From an uncultured Caryophanales bacterium (lineage in GTDB: Bacteria; Bacillota_I; Bacilli_A; RF39; UBA660), in contig CAMIXP010000047.1 in assembly GCA_946402785.1 (NCBI GenBank), positions 1-9,045 on the forward strand: a DNA stretch of 9,045 nucleotides, given 5' to 3'. This document shows, one piece after another, positions 1 to 6,636 of this stretch. Positions within the stretch are counted from its first letter, which is position 1. Each line of letters starts with the position of its first letter. Below the pieces are notes generated by a model, which searched no databases, was not told the origin of the DNA, and worked only from the letters and a program-made list of their open reading frames with translations. Position numbers and translations under genes: made by a program.

Positions 1-869
1 AAAACGAAGAAAGAGTTATGCGTGAATTCAATGAGTATAAGAATCAACAAAAACAAATAGAAGCCATGAAAGCAGCTATTAAACGATTAAAAGAATATGG
101 GAAATTAGCTTATCCTTGTGGAGAAAAGTTCTTTAGAAGAGCCGCTTCTATTGAAAAACGATTAGAGAAGATGGAAGTATTAGATAAACCAAAAACAATG
201 GAGAATCTAAACTTAAACTTTAAAGTAGAACAAAGAAGTGGGAATGATGTAATCTCCTTCCAAGATTTCAATCTATCCATTGGAGGAAAAGAATTATTAA
301 AGAAAGCAAAATGTTTAATCAAATACAAAGAAAAAGTATGTATTATGGGACCAAATGGTACTGGTAAATCAACACTTATCAAAGAAATCATCAAGAAAAA
401 TCCAGAAATTAGAATAGGATCCAATGTAAAAATAGGATATATTCCACAAGATATTGTATTTGAAGATGAAAAGATATCTGTCATTGAAGAAGCAAGAAAA
501 TATTTTATTGGTTTAGAAGAACATTTAAGAAGTGCTTTAACCAAATTCTTATTCTATTCAGAAGGAATCTATACAAGACTAGATAAATTATCAGGAGGAG
601 AAAGACTACGTTTGAAACTCTTCTGTTTGATGCAACAAGATAATAACTTGTTATTATTAGATGAACCAACAAACCATATCGATATCAATACAAAAGAAAT
701 CTTAGAAGAAGCCTTAAAAGACTATAAAGGAACGATAATTATGATTTCACACGACCGTTATTTCATTAACAAAGTCGCAACCAGAATTTTAATGATAGAA
801 AATCAAAAATTAGTAAGTTACATCGGAAATTACGAAGATTATAAGAGAGAAAAAGAAAGGATGAATTAA
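1..869 (+). CDS. ABC-F family ATPase, C-terminal half (5' end outside window)
   Basis: This reading frame is already open at the window edge (first full codon at base 3), so the ATG at 18 is probably internal and the first ABC domain lies upstream. What remains, numbered from the Met at 18, is a basic helical linker (about 1-60) typical of the region between the two ATPase domains, then a complete second ABC domain. That domain has Walker A GPNGTGKST (111-119), Q-loop YIPQ (141-144), signature LSGGE (191-195), Walker B LLLLDEP with the ABC-F-typical TNHID (211-222) and the switch histidine in SHDRYF (H245). No membrane segments are present. Known ABC-F proteins bind the ribosomal E site and act in translation or in protection from ribosome-targeting antibiotics. 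The visible half does not say whether this is a housekeeping member (EttA/YdiF/Uup-like) or a resistance type. The stop codon lies inside a terminator hairpin. Confidence 0.95.
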   Translation, partial: NEERVMREFNEYKNQQKQIEAMKAAIKRLKEYGKLAYPCGEKFFRRAASIEKRLEKMEVLDKPKTMENLNLNFKVEQRSGNDVISFQDFNLSIGGKELLKKAKCLIKYKEKVCIMGPNGTGKSTLIKEIIKKNPEIRIGSNVKIGYIPQDIVFEDEKISVIEEARKYFIGLEEHLRSALTKFLFYSEGIYTRLDKLSGGERLRLKLFCLMQQDNNLLLLDEPTNHIDINTKEILEEALKDYKGTIIMISHDRYFINKVATRILMIENQKLVSYIGNYEDYKREKERMN

Positions 870-889
870 CCCTTTCTTTTTGCGTTTTT
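851..889 (+). terminator. Rho-independent terminator of the ABC-F gene
   Basis: A perfect 10-bp inverted repeat, AAAAGAAAGG (851-860) and CCTTTCTTTT (871-880), flanks a 10-base loop and is followed by TGCG and a run of five T. The left arm lies in the last codons of the ABC-F gene and the TAA stop (867-869) is in the loop. The stem is mostly A-U with two G-C pairs at its top, so it may be a moderate terminator. Confidence 0.75.
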
Positions 890-914
890 ACAAGCATAAA
901 AAATGTGTTATACT
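887..914 (+). promoter_or_regulatory. Candidate upstream promoter P1 of the surface operon
   Basis: TTTACA (887-892) and TATACT (909-914) are separated by 16 bases, and a TG at 906-907 gives an extended -10 (TGTTATACT). Transcription would start near 921, leaving a leader of about 170 bases before the adhesin ATG. The -35 overlaps the T-run of the preceding terminator. No gene with a ribosome binding site follows directly, so the product would be either a long leader or a short untranslated RNA. Confidence 0.45.
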
Positions 915-1031
915 GATATTGAGGTGGTACTGTTAGCGGATTGATGAGGTGTAATAGAGTCTGATAATTGTATTGATATATCACGAATTAGAAGATATAA
1001 AGTCTTTAAAAAGAGACAAAAAGGGAAAAAC

Positions 1032-1060
1032 TTGAAAAAATCGAACAAAAATGTTATAAT
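1032..1060 (+). promoter_or_regulatory. Main sigma-A promoter P2 of the surface operon
   Basis: TTGAAA (1032-1037), a 17-base spacer and a perfect TATAAT (1055-1060) preceded by TG at 1052-1053 make a near-consensus extended -10 promoter. Transcription should start near 1067, about 24 bases before the adhesin start codon. The strong ribosome binding site GAGGGGG (1076-1082) sits 8 bases upstream of the ATG. This is the best-formed promoter in the window. A 10-bp palindrome TGATATATCA (974-983) and a small hairpin GTCTTT-AAAA-AGAGAC (1002-1017) lie upstream and could be regulatory. Confidence 0.8.
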
Positions 1061-1090
1061 ATAGCCACATTTAGTGAGGGGGAATAAGAA

Positions 1091-2638
1091 ATGAAAAAAA
1101 TGAAGAATCTTGCCAAAAAAATCTTAACATTTTTGATTGTTTTAGGAACCATATTTACTTTAGGATCAAAAGTAAATGCAGCTGCTGAAACAATTCAACT
1201 TGGACCAGCAAAACAAGCTGGAAAATACATAGCTGGAGTTACATTCAGTTATAAATTTACAACAGACGGAAAGTATTTATACTGTGTCAATAATGCAAAA
1301 AACACAGCACAAAATATTACAGCAGACTTAGTAAAGAAAAACTCTGTAATTGATGGAGGACTAGTTTATATCTTAAAAAATGGTTTCCCAGAAAAATCAA
1401 TTACAGGAAATACAGACAAAGACTATTACATTACACAAACAGCAGTTTGGTGGTATCTAGATGAAACCACTGGAAGTATGAACTTAGGAGATTACTTCAA
1501 AGTATCAGGATCAGATCCAGAAAACATGAGACCACTTGTAAAGAACTTAGTACAAGAAGGTATCAACCATAGAAATGATCCATATGGAATTAGTGATACA
1601 AAATTCGCTATTACAACAACTGATACAAACATGGCTTTAATTGGAGACTACTATGTATCTCAAAGTATTAAAGTTGCTGAAAGCCAAAACGTAAGTAGCT
1701 ATACAGTGAACTTAGAAGGTGCTCCAGAAGGAACGATTATTGAAGTAGCTGATCATGCATACAATGCAACAACAGCAACTCTAAATACAAATGATGTATT
1801 TAGAATTAAAGTTCCAGCTAAAGCAGTTACTGGTACAGAATTATCTGTAAAAGTAGTTGCAACAGCAACAGGAGTATTACAATATGCTGCATATGAATAT
1901 CATCCAAGACATGATGATATGCAAAACGTAGCTTTATTAGAAAAAGCTAAAAAAGATGTAGCTTCATCATTAACATTAGATATTTCATCTTCAAAAGTAA
2001 CAATTGAAAAAATCGATTCCGTTACAAAACAACCTTTAGCAGGTGCTGTCCTAGTATTAAAAAATGAACAAGGTACAGAATTAACAAGATGGACTTCTAC
2101 AACACAAGCACATGTTATTAAAAACTTACCAAAAGGTACATACTATGTATCTGAAATAAGTGCACCAAGTGGTTATAGAAAGAATGAAAATTCATCTAAG
2201 TTTACCATTACAGATAAAAACAATAATATTAAAATTAATTTTGAAAACGCTCCAGAAAAAGTAGTAGTTAATATTACAAAAGTAGATCAAGCAACAAGAG
2301 CACCTCTTGCAGGAGCAACCCTAGTTATTAAAGATGCCAATGGAGAAATCGTTTATAAATTCGTTTCAACAAACGCATCAGAAGTGATTACAGATATTGG
2401 AAAAGGTACTTACACAGTTTCAGAAGTAAGTGCTCCAGAAGGATATATCTTAAGTGATCAAGTGATTACATTCACAGTTGATGATACTCACTTATCACAT
2501 CAAATTATTTTTGAAAACGCAAGAGAAGTATATGTTCCAGATACAGCTTCTGTATCATCTATGATACTTGCTATTTTAGGTATTGCTATTACAGGATTCG
2601 GAATTGAATTCGTGATCAAGAATGGACAAAAAGCTTAA
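1091..2638 (+). CDS. Sortase-anchored thioester-domain adhesin with two SpaA/Cna-B repeats
   Basis: The protein is a 515-residue secreted surface protein. It begins with a signal peptide: a basic start, a hydrophobic core (11-25) and a likely signal peptidase cut after VNA (about residue 30). Residues 40-175 resemble a Cys-Gln thioester domain, with Cys65 in YLYCVNN and Gln116 in the diagnostic TQTAVW motif. In known members these two side chains form an internal thioester that captures host or surface amines covalently. A second region (about 180-295) is likely the rest of the thioester-adhesin head. Two SpaA/Cna-B-like stalk repeats follow (about 302-388 and 391-477). The expected isopeptide residues are visible in both: Lys307/Glu355/Asn386 and Lys397/Glu445/Asn476. 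The C-terminus is a sorting signal: VPDTAS (482-487), a hydrophobic helix (489-508) and a short basic tail. The next gene encodes a sortase and overlaps this one. The function is inferred from domains; the ligand is unknown. Confidence 0.92.
   Translation: MKKMKNLAKKILTFLIVLGTIFTLGSKVNAAAETIQLGPAKQAGKYIAGVTFSYKFTTDGKYLYCVNNAKNTAQNITADLVKKNSVIDGGLVYILKNGFPEKSITGNTDKDYYITQTAVWWYLDETTGSMNLGDYFKVSGSDPENMRPLVKNLVQEGINHRNDPYGISDTKFAITTTDTNMALIGDYYVSQSIKVAESQNVSSYTVNLEGAPEGTIIEVADHAYNATTATLNTNDVFRIKVPAKAVTGTELSVKVVATATGVLQYAAYEYHPRHDDMQNVALLEKAKKDVASSLTLDISSSKVTIEKIDSVTKQPLAGAVLVLKNEQGTELTRWTSTTQAHVIKNLPKGTYYVSEISAPSGYRKNENSSKFTITDKNNNIKINFENAPEKVVVNITKVDQATRAPLAGATLVIKDANGEIVYKFVSTNASEVITDIGKGTYTVSEVSAPEGYILSDQVITFTVDDTHLSHQIIFENAREVYVPDTASVSSMILAILGIAITGFGIEFVIKNGQKA
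1994..2521 (+). repeat. Two tandem SpaA/Cna-B stalk repeats (protein level)
   Basis: Two adjacent units of about 87 residues share the same landmarks in order. Each has a Lys-bearing first strand (VTIEKID and VNITKVD), a PLAGA motif, KGTY, VSEISAP or VSEVSAP, a GY pair and a closing FENA. The DNA has diverged well beyond simple duplication, so the copies look old and are kept by protein selection. Confidence 0.8.
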
Positions 2639-3281
2639 GAATAAAAAAAGAGTCTCTCCAAGTGCAACTGCTTTCATAGGAGCATTCATTACACTCGTTG
2701 GGGGATTCTTTCTTTCATATAATTACATCCAGTCACAAAAGGTTTTAGCATTCGATACCATGTCTCAAGCATTCTATGATGGAAACGTAGTAGAAAACTT
2801 ACAAGTAGAATTAATCGAAGAAGAAGAGAAAAAAGAAGAGTTAAAACCAACAGAATTTACCGGAGAAATCCGTGATGATTATATTGGATACTTAACAATA
2901 CCAAAAATAAATCTAACAAAAGGATTTTTGGATTACCGTTCTGCAGAAAACAATGTAGATAAGAACCTACTAGTTGTTAGTGGATCCAATTATCCAGATA
3001 CAGAAAAAGGGAACTTTATTATTGCAGGACATTCAGGAACAGGTTGGAATTCATTTTTCAATGATTTATATAGACTTGGTAGAGAAGATTTAATCTATAT
3101 TTCCTATCAAGGTAAAAAGTATGAATATAAGATCGTTAATATTTATACACAAGCTAAAACAGGTAAGTTAGCTGTTTATCGTGACTACGATAAAACAACT
3201 CTAACATTAATTACTTGTACCAACAATGATTCAACAACACAAACGGTGTATATTGCAGAATTAACAAACATTGAAGAATAA
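2622..3281 (+). CDS. Membrane-anchored sortase (transpeptidase) paired with the adhesin
   Basis: The protein has 219 residues: a short basic N-terminus, one membrane helix (about 15-36), an acidic spacer (about 60-75, rich in E/K) and a sortase catalytic domain (about 85-219) facing the outside. The fold is recognised from YIGYLTIPKI, the catalytic His137 in AGHSG and the catalytic Cys199 in TLITCT. The usual third residue, an Arg on the strand after the Cys, is not there: no Arg occurs after Cys199, and the equivalent area reads TTQTVYIAEL, with Gln207. It has no C-terminal membrane helix, unlike pilus-type class C sortases. The ATG overlaps the adhesin gene by 17 bases, has no good ribosome binding site, and is the only possible start because TGA (2613-2615) closes the frame just upstream. 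Translation is therefore probably coupled. Its likely substrate is the VPDTAS signal of the neighbour. The sortase family is certain; the class is not, with B- or D-like my best guess. Confidence 0.92.
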   Translation: MDKKLKNKKRVSPSATAFIGAFITLVGGFFLSYNYIQSQKVLAFDTMSQAFYDGNVVENLQVELIEEEEKKEELKPTEFTGEIRDDYIGYLTIPKINLTKGFLDYRSAENNVDKNLLVVSGSNYPDTEKGNFIIAGHSGTGWNSFFNDLYRLGREDLIYISYQGKKYEYKIVNIYTQAKTGKLAVYRDYDKTTLTLITCTNNDSTTQTVYIAELTNIEE

Positions 3282-3301
3282 AAATTTAAGGGGGTGAAGG
3301 T

Positions 3302-4405
3302 ATGAGTAAGATGTCATTCTTAGACAAACTAGGAATACTAGTGAACTTAACCAATAAATATAGTATCTATTTACTAATATTTCTTGTGTTATTAATTATT
3401 GGTATCTTAATAGGATTTACCAATAAGAAACACATAAAATTTGTAAAAATTGTTTATTTCTTAATCATGATTGGTTTAATGATCTTTATGATTAGCTCAT
3501 ACCATTCATCGTTAGGAAATATGTTTTCATACATGATGAATAATTTCTTTATTGCTGTATTCTTCCCAACCATTGCAATTTACTTAGCAGCAATCATTGC
3601 CATGAACATCATCGTATGGATATCCATATTTAGTTATAAAACATCAAAACCAATTAAAGTATTAAATATTTCCGTATATGTAATTATGAATTATTTAATG
3701 GCTTTATTGTTAAAAGTTGTCAATGTAAAAAAATTAGATATCTTTGATCAATTATCTTTATATGGAAACAAACAAGTAACAGCGTTAATTGAATTATCAA
3801 GTATTCTATTCTTAGTATGGATTATCTTCTTAATTCTTTATAAGATTATCTTAATCTATATAAGAAAAGATTATAAACCAAAAGTAAAAAGAATTATTGT
3901 TCGAAAAGAAATTAAAAAATTACCAGAAAACTATGAACCATTACTAAGTCCAGAAACGGTATATGGTAATGCTCCAAGTGAAAAAGTAATTGACTTAAAA
4001 GGTAGAACAGAAGAAGAAGTATTACTAGAAAAATTCAGTAAACAATTTACATTAGAAGACTACAAGTTATTCTCAAGATTACTAAAAGAAGAACAAGATA
4101 GACAACATAAAAAAGAAGAGAAGAAAGTAGAGTTTGTAAAAGAAGATTCAAAAGTAACAAGAAAACAACCAAAGAAACCATTAGATGAAAAAGTAGTCAA
4201 AGAAGATCGTACTTATAGAGAACAACAAAAGAAAGAAATCATTCGTATGGAGCAAGAAAGAAGAGAACTTCTACGTAGAGAACAACAAAAACAACTAATG
4301 GAAAAGAAAAAAGAACAACAAGCAAAAGAGTTACGAATGAAACAAGAATCAGAAGAAGAAAAAGAACAAAGAAAACTAACAGAATTAGAAATGTTATATC
4401 GATAA
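3302..4405 (+). CDS. Unknown five-helix membrane protein with long charged coiled-coil tail
   Basis: I do not recognise this 367-residue protein. The N-terminal half has about five hydrophobic helices (roughly 20-39, 48-66, 82-110, 117-138 and 160-187). From 188 on it is soluble and highly charged, starting with a basic stretch (RKDYKPKVKR), which suggests that the tail is cytoplasmic. A folded-looking segment with FTLEDYKLFSRLLKEE (249-264) is followed by a Lys/Glu/Gln/Arg-rich region likely to be a long helix or coiled coil (about 262-362), including a 20-residue tandem repeat. No enzymatic motif is visible. It starts 20 bases after the sortase gene with a strong site GGGGGTGA (3290-3297), no promoter lies in the gap, and a terminator follows directly, so it is the last gene of the adhesin-sortase operon. 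A role in assembly, localisation or scaffolding of the surface protein is possible but only inferred. Confidence 0.85.
   Translation: MSKMSFLDKLGILVNLTNKYSIYLLIFLVLLIIGILIGFTNKKHIKFVKIVYFLIMIGLMIFMISSYHSSLGNMFSYMMNNFFIAVFFPTIAIYLAAIIAMNIIVWISIFSYKTSKPIKVLNISVYVIMNYLMALLLKVVNVKKLDIFDQLSLYGNKQVTALIELSSILFLVWIIFLILYKIILIYIRKDYKPKVKRIIVRKEIKKLPENYEPLLSPETVYGNAPSEKVIDLKGRTEEEVLLEKFSKQFTLEDYKLFSRLLKEEQDRQHKKEEKKVEFVKEDSKVTRKQPKKPLDEKVVKEDRTYREQQKKEIIRMEQERRELLRREQQKQLMEKKKEQQAKELRMKQESEEEKEQRKLTELEMLYR
4216..4335 (+). repeat. 60-base imperfect tandem repeat in the coiled-coil coding region
   Basis: The 15-base string TAGAGAACAACAAAA occurs at 4216-4230 and again at 4276-4290, exactly 60 bases apart. 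The encoded 20-residue units (306-325 and 326-345) both begin REQQK and end in ELLR or KELR, with the middle diverged. The repeat preserves frame and helical character, which fits duplication within a coiled-coil arm. Confidence 0.5.
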
Positions 4406-4439
4406 AAAGTGTTATGAAAATTAACACTTTTTTTATTTG
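4404..4439 (+). terminator. Rho-independent terminator of the surface operon
   Basis: A perfect 11-bp stem, AAAAAGTGTTA (4404-4414) with TAACACTTTTT (4422-4432), surrounds the 7-base loop TGAAAAT and runs into a T tract. The left arm begins inside the TAA stop codon (4403-4405). It separates the surface operon from the helicase gene. Confidence 0.9.
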
Positions 4440-4465
4440 TTTAGGACCCTAAACTAGGGTATAAT
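4437..4465 (+). promoter_or_regulatory. Promoter of the pcrA-like gene with overlapping dyads
   Basis: TTGTTT (4437-4442), a 17-base spacer and a perfect TATAAT (4460-4465) predict a start near 4472. The leader would be only about 17 bases, with AGGA at 4476-4479 as ribosome binding site. The spacer holds two overlapping perfect inverted repeats: GTTTAGG/CCTAAAC (4439-4445 and 4448-4454) and ACCCTA/TAGGGT (4446-4451 and 4455-4460). They lie upstream of the predicted start, so they would act as DNA operator sites rather than leader RNA structure. No regulator is identified. Confidence 0.7.
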
Positions 4466-4488
4466 AGAAAAAGACAGGAAGTGGATTT

Positions 4489-6588
4489 ATGAATTTAGAA
4501 GAATTAAATGAACAACAAAAAGAGGCCGTATTATATAATGAAGGCCCTTTATTAATTATTGCAGGAGCTGGTGCTGGAAAGACCAAAACATTAACAACCA
4601 AGATTGCTTATTTAATTCAAGAAGAAGGAGTAAGTCCTTTTAGTATTTTAGCAATTACCTTTACAAATAAAGCAGCTAAAGAAATGAAAGATAGAATCTA
4701 TAAAGCAGTAGGAGAAGATGCCAAGAAACTACAAGTATCTACTTTCCATAGTTTTGGATTAAAATTAATCAGAGAAAATGTAAGAGTACTAGGTTATGAT
4801 AGTAACTTTGTCATTATGGATAGTGATGACTCTCTAACAGTCGTAAAAAAGATTTTAAAAGATATGGATTTAGATCCAAAAATCTATAATCCAAAAGCCA
4901 TTCGTAATAAAATCAGTAGTTGTAAAAATGATATGATTACACCAGAAATGTATGAAAAATATGCAGTCAGTGACTATGAACAAATTGTTCAACAAGTCTA
5001 TGAAAAATATGAGCATAAACTACATCAAAATAACTCAGTAGATTTTGATGATTTACTATTATTACCAATCAAATTATTTAGAGAACATAAAGATATCCTA
5101 GAAAGATACCAAGATTGGTACAAATATATCTTAGTAGATGAATATCAAGATACCAATGAAGCACAATATATTTTGACAAAACTATTAAGTGAAAAAAGTA
5201 GAATGATTACCTGTGTAGGAGATGATTCTCAAAGTATCTATAGTTTTAGAGGAGCTAATTATAAAAATATCTTAAACTTTGAAAAAGACTATAAAGATGC
5301 AAAAACAATTCTTCTAGAACAAAACTATCGTTCAACAAGTACCATTCTAGATGCTGCTAACCAAGTCATTCGAAACAACAAAATGAAAAAAGAAAAAAAT
5401 CTATGGACAGCTAGAGGAGTAGGAGAAAAGATTAAGTATTATCGTGCTTATAATGAAAAAGATGAAGCAGCTTATGTCTCTAAAAAAATAAAAGAACTAC
5501 AAGACAAAGGAGTAGAACCACAAGATATCGCAGTACTATATAGAACGAATGCACAATCCAGAGTCTTAGAAGAAGAAATGCTACATGAAAATATTCCATA
5601 TAAAATGATTGGTAGTATTAATTTCTACTCTAGAAAAGAAATCAAAGACTTATTAGCGTATTTACGTTTAATCCATAATTCGAAAGATAATGTATCTCTA
5701 CTAAGAGTCATTAATACACCAAAAAGAGGAATCGGAGAAAAAACTATAGAAAAACTTCAAGAAGTATCCGACAAAGAAGGAATCAGTTTATATGAAGCAA
5801 TCTCTTCAGGAAAAGAATTAGAGTTTAAAAATATCATTGAAAAACTAAAAGGAATCAAAGATGATTTAACCCTTACTGAATTAGTAGAAAAAGTATTAGA
5901 TGCTTCTGGATTAAAAGCAGAATTAGAAGCAGAAAAAACATTAGAAGCAGAAATTAGATTAGAGAACCTAGAAGAATTTAAGTCCATAACGAAAGACTTC
6001 GAAGAAAGAGAAGGAGTAGTATCTCTTGAAGAATTCTTATTAGAGACAAGTTTAGTAAGTGATGTGGAAGAATATAGAAATGATCCAAATAGAGTAAGCT
6101 TAATGACAGTACACTCTGTCAAAGGATTAGAGTTTGCTCATGTATTTGTCGTAGGATTAGAAGAAGGAATCTTCCCTCATATGAATTCTTTAATGGAAAA
6201 CAGTGAAGTAGAAGAAGAAAGAAGATTAATGTATGTTGCAATTACCCGTGCAAAAGATGATCTACATCTAATCAATGCAAGACGCAGAACACTATTTGGT
6301 AATGAACAAATTAATCCAGTCAGTCGATTCCTAAATGAGATTAGTAAAGACTTAATAGAATCCAATGAACAAGAAGAAACACAACCACAACAACAAGAAA
6401 AAGTAGAAGTCGGAGAAATGTTTAGAGAAGAAGAAGTTGACTATCAAGTAGGAGACTTCGTATACCATGAAACCTTTGGAACAGGAAAAGTAGTAGAAGT
6501 AACCAATACACTTGTAAGTGTTGCTTTTAAACATCCACATGGTATTAAAAAACTAATGAAGAATCATAAGAAATTATCAAAAGTATAA
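4489..6588 (+). CDS. pcrA: UvrD/PcrA-type superfamily 1 DNA helicase
   Basis: The protein is a 699-residue cytoplasmic ATP-dependent 3'-5' DNA helicase, close to the usual length of Gram-positive PcrA. All the family motifs appear in order: Q-motif LNEQQKEAV (6-14), Walker A GAGAGKT (26-32), Ia ITFTNKAAKEMK, Ib STFHSFG (84-90), II LVDEYQDTNEAQ (from 215), III VGDDSQSIYSFRGA (from 243), IV LEQNYRST, V TVHSVKGLEF and VI YVAITRAK, with the arginine finger Arg587. The C-terminus (about 655-699) has the small Tudor-like domain (GDFVYHETFGTGKVVEV), which is typical of PcrA and is used for RNA polymerase contact in studied homologues. Known roles of PcrA are nucleotide excision repair, removal of RecA filaments and plasmid rolling-circle replication. 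In many Bacilli pcrA is next to ligA; no ligase gene is visible here, and the gene seems to be transcribed alone between its own promoter and terminator. Confidence 0.97.
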   Translation: MNLEELNEQQKEAVLYNEGPLLIIAGAGAGKTKTLTTKIAYLIQEEGVSPFSILAITFTNKAAKEMKDRIYKAVGEDAKKLQVSTFHSFGLKLIRENVRVLGYDSNFVIMDSDDSLTVVKKILKDMDLDPKIYNPKAIRNKISSCKNDMITPEMYEKYAVSDYEQIVQQVYEKYEHKLHQNNSVDFDDLLLLPIKLFREHKDILERYQDWYKYILVDEYQDTNEAQYILTKLLSEKSRMITCVGDDSQSIYSFRGANYKNILNFEKDYKDAKTILLEQNYRSTSTILDAANQVIRNNKMKKEKNLWTARGVGEKIKYYRAYNEKDEAAYVSKKIKELQDKGVEPQDIAVLYRTNAQSRVLEEEMLHENIPYKMIGSINFYSRKEIKDLLAYLRLIHNSKDNVSLLRVINTPKRGIGEKTIEKLQEVSDKEGISLYEAISSGKELEFKNIIEKLKGIKDDLTLTELVEKVLDASGLKAELEAEKTLEAEIRLENLEEFKSITKDFEEREGVVSLEEFLLETSLVSDVEEYRNDPNRVSLMTVHSVKGLEFAHVFVVGLEEGIFPHMNSLMENSEVEEERRLMYVAITRAKDDLHLINARRRTLFGNEQINPVSRFLNEISKDLIESNEQEETQPQQQEKVEVGEMFREEEVDYQVGDFVYHETFGTGKVVEVTNTLVSVAFKHPHGIKKLMKNHKKLSKV

Positions 6589-6599
6589 TTTCTTTTTTT
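6568..6599 (+). terminator. Rho-independent terminator of the pcrA-like gene
   Basis: AAGAAATTAT (6568-6577) and ATAATTTCTT (6585-6594) form a perfect 10-bp stem around a 7-base loop and are followed by a continuous T run to 6599. The left arm encodes the last Lys-Lys-Leu codons and the TAA stop (6586-6588) is in the right arm. The stem has only two G-C pairs, so efficiency may be modest. Confidence 0.75.
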
Positions 6600-6609
6600 C
6601 TTGCATTTA

Positions 6610-6618
6610 TGATAAAAT
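6610..6618 (+). promoter_or_regulatory. Weak candidate extended -10 promoter of the 181-residue protein gene
   Basis: TGATAAAAT (6610-6618) matches the extended -10 form with one mismatch in the hexamer. The best upstream -35 at 17-base spacing is only TTCTTT (6590-6595), inside the preceding terminator. A start near 6625 would place the GAGG site (6625-6628) almost at the 5' end of the transcript, so readthrough from pcrA is an alternative. Confidence 0.4.
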
Positions 6619-6636
6619 GAAGATGAGGTAGATCCT

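Noticed and set aside
921..940. GAGGTGGTACTGTTAGCGG resembles the T-box sequence of tRNA-sensing leaders.
   Set aside because: It lies only a few bases after the predicted start of transcription, with no upstream specifier stem and no following terminator/antiterminator, and the ACCGCG core is broken.
944..964. A tiny frame from ATG 944 after a GAGGTGG-like site.
   Set aside because: It encodes only six residues before TGA, and the spacing to the site is poor.
4239..4427. Minus-strand frame encoding a very hydrophobic 62-residue peptide.
   Set aside because: It is the complement of the Lys/Glu-rich coiled-coil codons (GAA, AAA), which read as Phe/Leu/Val in reverse, and it has no ribosome binding site.
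4441..4460. TTAGG/TAGGG strings resembling telomere-type repeats.
   Set aside because: Only single copies in opposite orientations are present; they are explained by the inverted repeats of the promoter.
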